A DNA stretch of 64,000 bases from contig NZ_FXAT01000001.1 in assembly GCF_900177725.1 (NCBI RefSeq), positions 372,001-436,000 on the forward strand. Reading direction: 5' to 3'. Shown here in pieces: positions 47,341-56,828 of this stretch (its first letter is position 1; every line of letters starts with the position of its first letter). This stretch comes from Paraburkholderia susongensis. Lineage in GTDB: Bacteria; Pseudomonadota; Gammaproteobacteria; Burkholderiales; Burkholderiaceae. A model generated the notes under the pieces. That model did no database searches and was not told the origin of the DNA. It worked only from the letters and a program-made list of their open reading frames with translations. The translations under genes were made by a program, and so were the position numbers.

Positions 47341-47394
47341 GCCGGTTTGTTTCACGGGCGGCGGATCAGCCAGCCGCCCGTGAAACAGGCCGGC
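47341..47394. repeat. 22-bp inverted repeat upstream of hisZ
   Basis: Arms 47341-47362 and 47373-47394 are complementary over 22 bp apart from two positions that would be G-U pairs in RNA, with a 10-base loop. It lies in the 241-bp gap between the DUF2065 gene and hisZ. No T-tract, so a transcript-processing or partial-termination role is only a guess. Confidence 0.7.
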
Positions 47395-47470
47395 GCGCGA
47401 GGCACACATGCCGCGCACGCTCCATTCACGCCGATCGCGCGGCATTCCTCTGACGGAGAAGCCGCCCCCT

Positions 47471-47662
47471 TCAGGTCGCGATAAACAGCAGAATCAGTCC
47501 GAGCAGCATCACGATGAATCCACCGACGCGAATATGATGCGGCGGCCGCTCCGCTATTTTACGGAACGTGTCGCGCCAGGCGCTCGGAAAAACGAAGGGA
47601 AACATCCCCTCGATAATCAGCATCAACGCGATCGCGAGCAGTAACGAGCCGGCTATGTCCAT
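47471..47662 (-). CDS. DUF2065 family small membrane protein
   Basis: A 63-residue protein with two hydrophobic spans ([23 protein letters not shown] and [15 protein letters not shown]) and the [11 protein letters not shown] loop, matching DUF2065 (YjeT). Start at 47662; the longer frame to 47743 lacks similarity. It follows hflC by 43 bp, its usual neighbour. Function is unknown. Confidence 0.85.
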   Translation of the reverse strand: MDIAGSLLLAIALMLIIEGMFPFVFPSAWRDTFRKIAERPPHHIRVGGFIVMLLGLILLFIAT

Positions 47663-47705
47663 GCGAATGAAAGGGCCGCGATGCGGATGCCGCGGCCTCC
47701 GGTAA

Positions 47706-48608
47706 TCAGCGTTTGCGGGGAGGCGCGGAAGCGTCCGGGGCAACGCCGCCGGTCGGGCTACGCATGAAGCGGAAGAACTCGCTGTTCGAGTCGACCACGA
47801 TCAGATCGCCCGGCTTGAACGTCTTCCGGTACGCCTGCATGCTTTGATAAAACTGGTAGAACTGCGGATCCTTGCCAAACGCCTCGGCGGCGATTTCCGC
47901 AGCCTTCGCATCGCCCTCACCGCGAATGCCCTGAGCTTGAGCGAGGCCGTCGGCGAGCACCGCCTGCTGCTTCGCGAGCGCGTCCGCGCGGATCTGGTCG
48001 GCTTGCGCCACGCCCTTCGCGCGTTCGTCGGCCGCGATCTGTTCGCGCGCGGCGATCATTCGCTTGAATACCGAATCGGTCATCGCGGCCGGGAAGTCGA
48101 CGCGCGTCAACTGCACGTCCACCACCGACACGCCGAGCGACGCCGCGCCCTTGTCCATTGCGCCGCGCGCGTCTTCGGCGACGGCCTGCTGTTTGGCGAG
48201 CGCATCGGGCAGCGTGAACTTGCCGAACGCGTCGCCGAGCGCGCCGCGCGACAGCAACGCGAGCCTATCCGGCAGGCTCTGCACGTCGCCCTTGGTTTCG
48301 GCGAGCAGCTTGAGCGGATCGGTCACGCGGAACTTGATGACTGGGTTGACGAGCAATTCGGTTTTGTCCGCGGTGACGTAATGGTCTTCGTCCGGCGCGT
48401 CGAGCGACTGGATGCGATTGTCGACGAGCGTGACCGATTGCAGCGGCGGCGGCAGCTTGACGTGCAGCCCCGGGCCGAGCAGCGTGGGCGCCGCATCACC
48501 CCGTGCCGACAGCACGGCCATGTGACGTTGATCGACGACGAACACCATCGACGAGGCCGCAAACACCACGATGACGACAGCGACGACGAGCGCAATGATT
48601 CTGTTCAT
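47706..48608 (-). CDS. hflC: HflC, subunit of the FtsH protease modulator
   Basis: A 300-residue SPFH-domain protein: N-terminal membrane anchor (ALVVAVVIVVFAASSMVFV), then the band-7 domain and a long helical C-terminus (RIRADALAKQQAVLADGLAQ). With HflK it forms the large periplasmic cage around FtsH. GGAGCG precedes its ATG; it follows hflK by 12 bp. Confidence 0.95.
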   Translation of the reverse strand: MNRIIALVVAVVIVVFAASSMVFVVDQRHMAVLSARGDAAPTLLGPGLHVKLPPPLQSVTLVDNRIQSLDAPDEDHYVTADKTELLVNPVIKFRVTDPLKLLAETKGDVQSLPDRLALLSRGALGDAFGKFTLPDALAKQQAVAEDARGAMDKGAASLGVSVVDVQLTRVDFPAAMTDSVFKRMIAAREQIAADERAKGVAQADQIRADALAKQQAVLADGLAQAQGIRGEGDAKAAEIAAEAFGKDPQFYQFYQSMQAYRKTFKPGDLIVVDSNSEFFRFMRSPTGGVAPDASAPPRKR

Positions 48609-48620
48609 GTGTTGCGCTCC

Positions 48621-50030
48621 TTATTGAACGTCGTCTTCGCGCATGCGATTGCGGAAGGCTTCACGCGAGCGCAGCGATGGGCCGCTGGGCTGGCTTGCGG
48701 GTGTGGCCGCCGCGGCGGGCGCGGAAGCCGCCGGAGCGCTGGTGGCATCGGCCGCGGCGCCGGTTTCGGCAGCCGAAGCCGCCGACGGCGCGGCCGCACT
48801 CGCCGCCTGGGGAGCGCTCGCAGCAGCGGCGCCCGAAGCGGCAGCACCGGCCGCCGCGGCCTGCCGCTCGCGGTTCTGTTCGACCAGTCTGTCGAGCGGC
48901 AGATACAGCACGTTGTTGCCGTTCTTCGCGTCGACAAACACCTTGGTCGCATTCGAGTAGATCTGCTGCATGGTTTCCATGTACAGGCGGAAGCGCACCA
49001 GCTCCGGCGCTTTCGCGTATTGCGCGTAGACCTGCTTGAAGCGCTCGGCCTCTGCCTGCGCCTGCGCCACCGTTTTCTCGCTATAGGTTTTCGCTTCCTC
49101 GATCTGACGCGCCACGTCGGCTTGCGCGCGCGGCAGGAGATCGGCCGCATAGGCCTGCGCGTCGCGCTTCGCGCGTTCGTTTTCGTCGTGCACGCTGGCG
49201 GCGGCGTCGAATGCGGGCTGCACCTGCTCGGGCACCTGCACGCTCTGGATCGTCACGCCCGTGACGCCAAGGCCGGACTGGTACTGATCGAGCGATTGCT
49301 GGATCGCCGCCATCAACTGTTGACGCAATGTTTCGCGATCCTGATCGAGAAGCTCGCTGGTGCTCTGCGCGCCGACGATGCCGCGCACCGCCGCCTGCGC
49401 GGCATGCATCACGCTCTGGTCGGGGTCGACGCTGCGAAACAGGAAATCGGTGGGTTTGCGTATCTGATATTGCACCGCGAAGCGCACGTCGACGATATCG
49501 CCGTCGTGCGTGAGCATCGACGCGTCCTTCACGTTCGCGAGGCGCACCACGTTGCTGCGGCCGATCTCGACCTGGCGGATCTGGCCGATGTTGACGAACT
49601 CGTGCGTTTCGAACGGATAAGGCAGACGCCAGTGCACGCCCTGGTCGGCCGTGTAGCGATACTTGCCGAACTGCATGACGACAGCGGCCTGGCCATCCTG
49701 CACGACGAACACGCCGCTGCCGAGATAGATCGCGACCAGCACGCCGATCACGATGCCCACGCCGATGCGCGCACCGCGTCCGTTGTCCGGGCGGCCACCG
49801 CCCATGCCGCCGCCCTTGCGGCCGAATATCCGGCTCAGGCGGCGGTTGAAATCGCGCCACATTTCGTCGAGATCGGGCGGACCTTCACCCTCGCCGTCAC
49901 GCGTCGGACGCTTCGGATCATTCGGGCGCTGCCGGTCGCCATTGCCGTCGCCCCGGCCCCAGCGCGGATCGTTCAGTGAAAGTAAGGCGCGCATGCGCAG
50001 CCAGATACTCCGCTCGTTGTAATCGTTCAC
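48621..50030 (-). CDS. hflK: HflK, subunit of the FtsH protease modulator
   Basis: A 469-residue protein: Gly/Arg-rich cytoplasmic start (SLNDPRWGRGDGNGDRQRP), one membrane span near residue 90, the SPFH/band-7 domain, coiled coil, and an Ala/Pro-rich C-terminus of about 85 residues that is longer than in E. coli. Start is given as GTG 50030; the ATG at 49994 (MRALLSLNDPRWGRG) is a good alternative and fits the usual HflK N-terminus. Confidence 0.93.
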   Translation of the reverse strand: MNDYNERSIWLRMRALLSLNDPRWGRGDGNGDRQRPNDPKRPTRDGEGEGPPDLDEMWRDFNRRLSRIFGRKGGGMGGGRPDNGRGARIGVGIVIGVLVAIYLGSGVFVVQDGQAAVVMQFGKYRYTADQGVHWRLPYPFETHEFVNIGQIRQVEIGRSNVVRLANVKDASMLTHDGDIVDVRFAVQYQIRKPTDFLFRSVDPDQSVMHAAQAAVRGIVGAQSTSELLDQDRETLRQQLMAAIQQSLDQYQSGLGVTGVTIQSVQVPEQVQPAFDAAASVHDENERAKRDAQAYAADLLPRAQADVARQIEEAKTYSEKTVAQAQAEAERFKQVYAQYAKAPELVRFRLYMETMQQIYSNATKVFVDAKNGNNVLYLPLDRLVEQNRERQAAAAGAAASGAAAASAPQAASAAAPSAASAAETGAAADATSAPAASAPAAAATPASQPSGPSLRSREAFRNRMREDDVQ

Positions 50031-50079
50031 CTGTGTTCGTTCACTAGAGTAGACAGCGGGTCAGTGCAATTGGAACGGG

Positions 50080-51294
50080 TCAGTGCCCGAGTTCTGGAAC
50101 CTTGTGATTGTCGTGCGGTTCCGCCGTACGGCCGTCTTCCAGCAGGTCAGGCGGCGTATCGGCAAGCGGTTCGGCAGTAGCGATCTCAGCGATGGCAGCG
50201 CGCAACACATCAAGCCCCTGCCCCGTGCGCGCGCTCAAAAAGACGCGCGAAATATTACCATACTCATCCCGCTCAACCGCCTCGCCACGGGCCGCCAGCT
50301 CAGGCACCGCATCGATCTTGTTGATGACGAGCACCTGGCGGATCGTGTCCGCGCCGATCGCATGCAGCACCTCGTTCACCTGGTCGATCTGATCGAGCCG
50401 CACCGCGCTCGACGCATCGACCACGTGCAGCAACAGGTCCGCGTGAATCGTTTCCTCGAGCGTCGCGCGAAACGCCGCAACGAGCTGGTGCGGCAATTCG
50501 CGGATGAAACCGACCGTGTCGGACACCACTACCTGCCCCGCGTCGTCGCCGAGATAGACGCGCCGCGAGGTCGTGTCCAGTGTCGCGAACAACTGGTCGG
50601 CGGCATACGCCTGCGCCTTGGTCAGCGCGTTGAAGAGCGTGGACTTGCCCGCGTTCGTATAGCCGACGAGCGACACCGACATGGTCTGGTTGCGGCTGCG
50701 CGCGCGGCGCTGCGTGCCGTGCTGGCGACGCAGTTTGTCGAGCCGCGTCTTGAGCGCCTTGATGCGCTCGCCGATCAGCCGGCGGTCGGTTTCGAGCTGC
50801 GTTTCACCTGGGCCGCGCAGGCCGATACCGCCTTTCTGACGTTCGAGGTGGGTCCATGCGCGAATCAGCCGCGTCGACAGATATTGCAACTGCGCGAGCT
50901 CCACCTGCAGCTTGCCTTCGTGGCTGCGGGCGCGTTGCGCAAAAATGTCGAGGATGAGGCTCGTGCGATCGACCACGCGCCGGTTAAGCGCCTGCTCCAG
51001 ATTGCGCTGCTGCGCAGGGGCCAGAGCGTGGTTGAAGATCACGAGTTCGATGTCGTTCGCTTCGCACGCAAGACGCAATTCTTCCGCCTTGCCGCTGCCG
51101 ACGAACATCTTCGCGTCGGGACTGGAACGGCGCCCGGTGAGGGTGACTACGGGATTCGCGCCCGCGCTTTGCGCGAGCAGGCTGAGTTCTTCGAGACTGG
51201 CTTCGAAATCGATCTTGCCGAAGTCGATGCCTACGAGCGCTGCATTGATCAAATTGGAGGGTATCAAAATGACGCGGCCGGGAGTTATCGCCAA
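50080..51294 (-). CDS. hflX: Ribosome-associated GTPase HflX
   Basis: A 404-residue GTPase with the HflX N-terminal domain (VVTLTGRRSSPDAKMFVGSG, IFNHALAPAQQRNLEQAL), then the G domain: P-loop GYTNAGKST, DTVGFI, NKID. It rescues stalled or heat-damaged ribosomes by splitting subunits. The start is a TTG at 51294; a TTG 15 codons later also opens at a conserved point (LINAALVGIDFGK). Sits between hfq and hflK as usual. Confidence 0.95.
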   Translation of the reverse strand: MAITPGRVILIPSNLINAALVGIDFGKIDFEASLEELSLLAQSAGANPVVTLTGRRSSPDAKMFVGSGKAEELRLACEANDIELVIFNHALAPAQQRNLEQALNRRVVDRTSLILDIFAQRARSHEGKLQVELAQLQYLSTRLIRAWTHLERQKGGIGLRGPGETQLETDRRLIGERIKALKTRLDKLRRQHGTQRRARSRNQTMSVSLVGYTNAGKSTLFNALTKAQAYAADQLFATLDTTSRRVYLGDDAGQVVVSDTVGFIRELPHQLVAAFRATLEETIHADLLLHVVDASSAVRLDQIDQVNEVLHAIGADTIRQVLVINKIDAVPELAARGEAVERDEYGNISRVFLSARTGQGLDVLRAAIAEIATAEPLADTPPDLLEDGRTAEPHDNHKVPELGH

Positions 51295-51324
51295 CGGGCG
51301 ACGCTGTGCCGGCCGCGGCGAGGG

Positions 51325-51561
51325 TTAGGACTGTTCGGAATCCGGGTGGAAATTCACCGGGCGGGCGGGCACGACCGTCGAAATGGCGTGCTTGTAGACC
51401 ATCTGGGTGACCGTATTCCGGAGCAACACGACGTACTGGTCGAACGATTCGATGTTCCCTTGAAGCTTGATGCCGTTGACCAGATAGATCGACACCGGCA
51501 CATGCTCTTTACGCAGTGCGTTCAAAAACGGGTCTTGTAACAATTGCCCTTTGTTGCTCAT
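51325..51561 (-). CDS. hfq: RNA chaperone Hfq
   Basis: A 78-residue Hfq, with Sm1 and Sm2 motifs ([33 protein letters not shown] and YKHAISTV). It forms the hexamer that joins small RNAs to mRNAs. Start at 51561; the frame to 51627 is not conserved. The hfq-hflX-hflK-hflC order is conserved. Confidence 0.97.
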   Translation of the reverse strand: MSNKGQLLQDPFLNALRKEHVPVSIYLVNGIKLQGNIESFDQYVVLLRNTVTQMVYKHAISTVVPARPVNFHPDSEQS

Positions 51562-51739
51562 AGCAAACTCCGTATTTTTTTGCAGGTTGACTGAATTGGC
51601 GGCGAAGAAAAAGAGATCCGCCGCCAACCGCTACACTATAGCCGATTTTCATTTCTGCGCGCGGACCCTGGCCGTTCGGCCAAACCCAGCACGCACGCGG
51701 GTTTCAGCCTGGCTTTCGGCCTGGATCGCAGCCCAATTC

Positions 51740-53077
51740 TCAGCCTTTGTCCGCGTAAGGGTTCGTCGATGATCTGAACTCTATTCGCAATGGAGTGCCC
51801 GTCAGCTTGAAAGTTTCCCGGAAGCGGTTTTCGAGGTAGCGCTTATAGGTATCGGTAATGGCGTCGAGCGCATTGCCGTGAATCACGATGATCGGAGGAT
51901 TCTGGCCGCCCTGGTGCGCGTAGCGCAGTTTCGGGCGCACCGGCCCGCGGCGGCGCGGCTGCTGGAATTCGACCGCCTCGATCAGCGCGCGCGTCAGCTT
52001 CGGCGTCGGCAGCTTCGACATCGCGGCCGCGTAGGCGTCGTCGACCGAGCGCATCAGCGGGCCGATTCCGGTTTTTTCCGCGGCGGAAATGAAATGGAAT
52101 TTGGCGAAGTCGAGAAATTTTAGTTTGCGTTCGAGATCGGCCTTGGTGCGCTCGCGCACATGCGGATCGAGGCCGTCCCATTTGTTCACGCCGACCACGA
52201 GCGCGCGGCCCTGCTCCACGACGAAGCCGGCGATATGCGCGTCCTGGTCCGAAATGTCCTGGCGCGCGTCGAGCAGCAGGATCACGACGTTCGCATCCGA
52301 GATCGACTGCAGCGTCTTCACCACCGAGAATTTTTCGATCGCCTCGAACACCTTGCCGCGGCGGCGCAAGCCGGCCGTGTCGATCAGCGTATACGGCTTG
52401 CCCTGGCGTTCGAAATCGACGTAGATCGAGTCGCGCGTCGTGCCCGGCATGTCGAACGCGATGACGCGCTCTTCGCCGACCAGCGCGTTGATCAGCGTCG
52501 ACTTGCCGACGTTCGGCCGGCCGACGATCGCGATCTTCACGCCGTGCGCTTCCTTGTCCTCGTCGCTCTCTTCCGGCTGGCCGGCGTATGCGATCTCGAG
52601 CGCCTCGTTGATCATGTCGGTCACGCCGTCGCCGTGCGCGGCCGAAATCGCACGCGGGTCGCCGAGGCCGAGCTCATAGAAATCGGCGGCGACGTTGGTG
52701 TACTTCATGCCCTCGGCCTTGTTGACGACGAGGAAGATCGGCCGGCCGACCTTGCGCAGATAGTCGGCAATCGACTTGTCCTGCGGCGCGAGACCATTGC
52801 GGCCATCGACGATGAACACGACGACGTCCGACTCCTCGACCGCCTGACGGGTTTGCCGCGCCATTTCGTGCAGGATGCCGTCTTTCGCGACAGGCTCGAA
52901 GCCGCCGGTATCGACGACCAGATAGGGCCGCTCGCCGGTGCGCCCTTCGCCATAGTGACGATCGCGCGTGAGACCGGGCAGGTCGGCAACCAGCGCGTCA
53001 CGCGAGCGCGTGAGCCGGTTGAACAGCGTGGATTTCCCCACATTGGGGCGCCCGACGAGGGCAATAACGGGTTTCAT
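51740..53077 (-). CDS. der: Ribosome biogenesis GTPase Der (EngA)
   Basis: A 445-residue double GTPase needed for 50S maturation. Both P-loops are seen ([18 protein letters not shown] at the start, and [18 protein letters not shown] near residue 187), with paired NKxD motifs and the C-terminal KH-like domain. Separated from bamB by a terminator and a 470-bp gap, so it may have its own promoter. Confidence 0.97.
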   Translation of the reverse strand: MKPVIALVGRPNVGKSTLFNRLTRSRDALVADLPGLTRDRHYGEGRTGERPYLVVDTGGFEPVAKDGILHEMARQTRQAVEESDVVVFIVDGRNGLAPQDKSIADYLRKVGRPIFLVVNKAEGMKYTNVAADFYELGLGDPRAISAAHGDGVTDMINEALEIAYAGQPEESDEDKEAHGVKIAIVGRPNVGKSTLINALVGEERVIAFDMPGTTRDSIYVDFERQGKPYTLIDTAGLRRRGKVFEAIEKFSVVKTLQSISDANVVILLLDARQDISDQDAHIAGFVVEQGRALVVGVNKWDGLDPHVRERTKADLERKLKFLDFAKFHFISAAEKTGIGPLMRSVDDAYAAAMSKLPTPKLTRALIEAVEFQQPRRRGPVRPKLRYAHQGGQNPPIIVIHGNALDAITDTYKRYLENRFRETFKLTGTPLRIEFRSSTNPYADKG

Positions 53078-53372
53078 CAGATGTTGTTCACGGTGAAACG
53101 CGGGATCGGACCGATCGCGCGCCTGGCGACGTCAGGCCGCCACACGGCGGCGTTTTGACGAAATTATCACGAATTCAGCCTGCTCCGGATGTGCATTCAA
53201 TGCGCACCTGGGCAGACAGCGGTGGGCTGCGGGGCGGCGCCGAGGGGCCGCCAGATTCAGACTTTGCTGTTCGACGGCTCGCACGCCCGTTCGATTGCGC
53301 CGCTTCGCGGCGCTGCCGAAGAAACGCGTGGACCGCCTTGCGTGGCGGCCGGGACAGCTTCGAATCCGACTT

Positions 53373-53401
53373 GCCGGACCAGCCCGTCCGGCGAATTTTT
53401 T
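53373..53401 (+). terminator. Orphan plus-strand terminator-like hairpin
   Basis: GCCGGAC, 6-base loop, GTCCGGC, then GAATTTTTT. No protein gene lies upstream on this strand nearby, so it may end a small RNA or be antisense to the der leader. Confidence 0.4.
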
Positions 53402-53495
53402 CTATTGAGCCTGCGCGAGCCGCATGGCAGGCGGACTGACCAATCGGCTCAGGACGCGCCCGGCAGCAGACTCGGGAACCGGTCAAACTTCAACT

Positions 53496-53530
53496 AAAAA
53501 GCGCGCGGCCGGCAAAGCCGGCCTGCGCGC
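53496..53530 (-). terminator. Terminator of the bamB operon
   Basis: Stem GCGCGCGGCCGGC / GCCGGCCTGCGCGC (one bulge) with AAA loop and, on the minus strand, five T; 20 bp after bamB. Confidence 0.85.
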
Positions 53531-53549
53531 CAGACAACATATCTCGCGA

Positions 53550-54695
53550 TCAGCGCGGGCGGAAACCGAACAGGCCGCCGTCACGCGTCTGCACGACCAG
53601 CGTGTCGCCGGCGAGAACCGGCGCCGCGGTAATCGCACTGCCGTCGGTCTTCATACGCGCGACGAACGTGCCGTCCGTGGTGGACAGGAAATGCACGAAA
53701 CCCTTGTAGTCGCCGAACACGGCGGCGCGGCCCAGCAGCATCGGCACGCTCAGGTCGCGGCTCTTCAGCGACTCGTTCTTCCACAGCACCGTGCCGTTGT
53801 TCGCGTCGAATGCGGAGACGACCGACCAGTCGTCCGCCGCCACCACGCTGCGGTCATCCTGCGCGAGACCGCTCGTGCTCGAGAACGGCTTGCCCCACAG
53901 CGCGCGGCCCGAGTTCGCGTCGAAGCAGCCAATCTGGCCCTGGAACGTCACCGCGCAGGTTTGCGAGCCGACCAGCGTGGGCGGGCCGGTCACGTCGTTG
54001 ATACGCTCCACTTCGGTCACGCCCTTCGGATACGACACCGGCGTCTCCCAGTACGTGTCGCCCGTTTGCAGGTTGATCGCGGAGAACGCGCCACCCGGGA
54101 AACCGGCCAGCACTGCCGCATCGCCCGCGAACGTCATGCCCGACGACACGCGCAGATTGAGCGGCACCGCGCGGTTGCGGTAGATCCATTTCTGCTCGCC
54201 CGTTTGCGCGTTGAACGCGACGATCTGACCGTCGATCGTGCGCACGATCACGAGACCGTTGCCGACGAGCGGCGGCGAAATGATTTCGCCCGGCGCTTTG
54301 GCGGTCCACAGTTGCTTGCCGTCCGCGCCGAGCACGTAGACATCGCCCTTCAGGCCGCCAACCGCCGTGAGCGTGCCGTCGCTGCCGACGCCCGCCGACA
54401 GGTCGTCGTGCAGCTTGGTGCGCCAGACATCCTTACCGGTTTGCGCGTCGATCTTCGCGACAGTGCCGTTCGCGCCGGCCGCATATACCGTGCTACCGAC
54501 CGCGACCGGCGAGAACAGGTAGCGGCCCGCCTTGCCCACGCTCGCCGACCAGGACTGCTGCACCTCGAGCACGGGTTTGAACTCGGTGAGCGGCGTCGGC
54601 ACACGGCGCTCGTCTTTCGTGGATGAGCAAGCCGCCAGGGAGAGAACGGTCATCGCACAGATAACGGGCACGGCGTAACGTTTCAGCAGATTCAT
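53550..54695 (-). CDS. bamB: Outer membrane assembly lipoprotein BamB
   Basis: A 381-residue lipoprotein (lipobox LAAC, Cys23) with an eight-bladed beta-propeller built of PQQ-type repeats (VAKIDAQTGKDVWR, IVAFNAQTGEQKWIY, ISAINLQTGDTYWE and others). It helps the BAM complex insert beta-barrel proteins. Start at 54695; the codons before it are not conserved. Follows yfgM by 78 bp. Confidence 0.95.
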   Translation of the reverse strand: MNLLKRYAVPVICAMTVLSLAACSSTKDERRVPTPLTEFKPVLEVQQSWSASVGKAGRYLFSPVAVGSTVYAAGANGTVAKIDAQTGKDVWRTKLHDDLSAGVGSDGTLTAVGGLKGDVYVLGADGKQLWTAKAPGEIISPPLVGNGLVIVRTIDGQIVAFNAQTGEQKWIYRNRAVPLNLRVSSGMTFAGDAAVLAGFPGGAFSAINLQTGDTYWETPVSYPKGVTEVERINDVTGPPTLVGSQTCAVTFQGQIGCFDANSGRALWGKPFSSTSGLAQDDRSVVAADDWSVVSAFDANNGTVLWKNESLKSRDLSVPMLLGRAAVFGDYKGFVHFLSTTDGTFVARMKTDGSAITAAPVLAGDTLVVQTRDGGLFGFRPR

Positions 54696-54773
54696 CGGTG
54701 AACGAAGCATTCAGGAAATTAATTAAAGGAGACCGTCTTCCGGCCCTGGCTCACGGCGCGCCGTGCGGAACGC

Positions 54774-55403
54774 TCAGCCGCCGAGCGCATCGAGCTTGAA
54801 CTGGACCAGCTGGCGCGCCGAACTGTCGCTCTTCGACAGCGAATCGAGCGCGATCTTATAGGCCGCGCGCGCATCGTCACGCTTGCCCTGGGCGGCGAGC
54901 AGGTCGCCGCGGCGGTCCGCCACGATACCCTTGAAGGCGTCCGATTGCGGCTCGGCCAGCAGCGCGAGACCCTGGTCGTAAGCCTTGTCGTCGAGCAGCA
55001 GCGACGCCATGCGCAGCTTCGCGATCTGCTTGAACTCGTCGTCCTTCGCGTGATCGATCGCCCATTGCAGTTGCGCCTTCGCGCCAGCTTCGTCGCCAGC
55101 CGCGTAAAGCGCCTTGGCGGCGCCGAGTGCGGTCATCTGCGCATAGGCGGTGCGGCCGAACTTGTCTTCCATGTCGGCGGCGACGCGAGAAACCTTGTCC
55201 TTGTCGCCCGATGCCACGGCCAGCTGCACCTGGTCATACAGCACCGCGGCTTCCGCCGCCTGGCGCCGCTGCCAGAAATTCCAGCCGTTCCAGCCCGCTC
55301 CCGCCAACAACACTATCAGCACGATCCACGTGGTTGCATTGCCCCACTGCGCCCACCATGCCTTCAGACCTTCAATCGATTCTTGTTCGTCGTGGTAACT
55401 CAT
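54774..55403 (-). CDS. YfgM-type TPR membrane protein
   Basis: A 209-residue protein with one N-terminal membrane span (TTWIVLIVLLAGAGWNGW, residues 23-42) and a TPR-like periplasmic domain, matching YfgM, which is associated with the SecYEG translocon and periplasmic chaperones. It sits between hisS and bamB as in E. coli. Confidence 0.88.
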   Translation of the reverse strand: MSYHDEQESIEGLKAWWAQWGNATTWIVLIVLLAGAGWNGWNFWQRRQAAEAAVLYDQVQLAVASGDKDKVSRVAADMEDKFGRTAYAQMTALGAAKALYAAGDEAGAKAQLQWAIDHAKDDEFKQIAKLRMASLLLDDKAYDQGLALLAEPQSDAFKGIVADRRGDLLAAQGKRDDARAAYKIALDSLSKSDSSARQLVQFKLDALGG

Positions 55404-55469
55404 TGCCCGGCGATTTCCTCTTTCTTGCTACGTGTGCGTGTCGAGCCAGCCGGCCCGACGACATCGGGA

Positions 55470-56807
55470 TCAGTCGTCGCCGTCTTCGGCGGTTGCAACC
55501 ATCGCATTGATTAGAAATTCGGTCAAGTCTTCGGCGGGCACGTTATGTTGCTCGTTCTTACCGCCGTTGGACGTATCGCGCAGCGGTTTCACACCGACCG
55601 TGCCGTTGGCGATCTCGTCCTCGCCGAGCACGACCGCGAACGCCGCGCCGCTCGCATCGGCACGCTTCATCTGCGACTTGAAGCTCGCCGACTGGCCGTC
55701 CGCGCTGCAATGCAGGATCACGTCGAGGCCCGTATCGCGCAGGCGCTCGGCGATGATGAACGCCTGCTCGCGCGCCGCGTCGCCCTGATGGACCACGTAC
55801 ACGTCGCAGCCTTCGTCCTCGGGCACGAGGTCTTCTTCCTTCAGTAATTCGAGAATCCGCTCGATGCCCATCGCCCAGCCGCATGCCGCTGTCGGCTTGC
55901 CGCCGAGCTGCTCGATCAGCGGATCGTAACGGCCGCCCGCTGCGACCGTGCCTTGTGCGCCGAGCTTGTCGGTGACCCATTCGAACACGGTCAGATTGTA
56001 GTAATCGAGACCACGCACGAGACGTGGATTGATCGTGAACGGAATGTTGTTCGCCTTCAGGATGCGCTGCAAACCTTCGAAGTGCGCGCGCGATTCGTCG
56101 CCGAGAAAATCGATCAGCTTCGGTGCGCTCTGCGCGACTTCCTGCAGCGCCGGATTCTTCGTATCGAGCACGCGCAGCGGGTTCGTGTAGAGACGGCGTT
56201 TCGCCTCTTCGTCGAGCACGTCCATGTGCTTTTCGAGGTGCGCGATCAGTTCGACGCGATGCGCGGCGCGCTCATGAGCGAGGCCGAGCGAATTGATTTC
56301 GAGCTTGATGCCGGTCAGGCCGAGGTCGTCCCACAGGCGCTGGCACATCAGGATGATTTCGGCGTCGGCATCCGGGCCGGCAAAGCCGAGCGCTTCCACG
56401 CCGACCTGATGGAACTGGCGATAACGGCCGCGCTGCGGACGCTCGTGACGAAACATCGGGCCGATGTACCAGAGGCGCTTCGGGCCGTCGTAGAGCATGT
56501 TGTGCTCGATCGACGCGCGCACCACCGCCGCCGTATTTTCGGGGCGCATGGTCAGGTTTTCACCGTTCAGTGCGTCGGTGAAGCTGTACATCTCTTTTTC
56601 GACGATGTCGGTCACTTCGCCGATGCCGCGCGTGAATAGCTGCGTATGCTCGACGATCGGCGTGCGGATATTCTGGTATCCGTACGAACGCAGCATCGAT
56701 TTGACCGTGGTTTCAAAAAATTCCCAGAGCCCGGCTTCCTGCGGAAGGATGTCGTTCATGCCCTTCACGCCGGAGAGCTTCTCGAGCTTTTTCTTCTGTT
56801 CAGTCAT
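55470..56807 (-). CDS. hisS: Histidyl-tRNA synthetase
   Basis: A 445-residue class II synthetase charging tRNA-His. Motif 2 region [17 protein letters not shown], histidine-A motif LVRGLDYYN, motif 3 GWAMGIERI and a C-terminal anticodon-binding domain are all present. Part of the ispG-hisS-yfgM-bamB order. Confidence 0.97.
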   Translation of the reverse strand: MTEQKKKLEKLSGVKGMNDILPQEAGLWEFFETTVKSMLRSYGYQNIRTPIVEHTQLFTRGIGEVTDIVEKEMYSFTDALNGENLTMRPENTAAVVRASIEHNMLYDGPKRLWYIGPMFRHERPQRGRYRQFHQVGVEALGFAGPDADAEIILMCQRLWDDLGLTGIKLEINSLGLAHERAAHRVELIAHLEKHMDVLDEEAKRRLYTNPLRVLDTKNPALQEVAQSAPKLIDFLGDESRAHFEGLQRILKANNIPFTINPRLVRGLDYYNLTVFEWVTDKLGAQGTVAAGGRYDPLIEQLGGKPTAACGWAMGIERILELLKEEDLVPEDEGCDVYVVHQGDAAREQAFIIAERLRDTGLDVILHCSADGQSASFKSQMKRADASGAAFAVVLGEDEIANGTVGVKPLRDTSNGGKNEQHNVPAEDLTEFLINAMVATAEDGDD

Positions 56808-56828
56808 CTGTATTTCGATAGCCGATGT

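Larger units (their letters stand above)
53078..53549. other. Gene-free region between der and bamB
   Basis: 472 bp with no convincing gene; open frames here are Arg-rich. It holds the bamB terminator and, at 53373-53401, a plus-strand stem-loop followed by six T that no known plus-strand gene explains. The der promoter should lie here. Confidence 0.5.

Noticed and set aside
53155..53486. Open frames of about 100 codons on both strands between der and bamB
   Set aside because: Arg/Ser/Pro-rich chance frames without ribosome sites, overlapping terminator structures.
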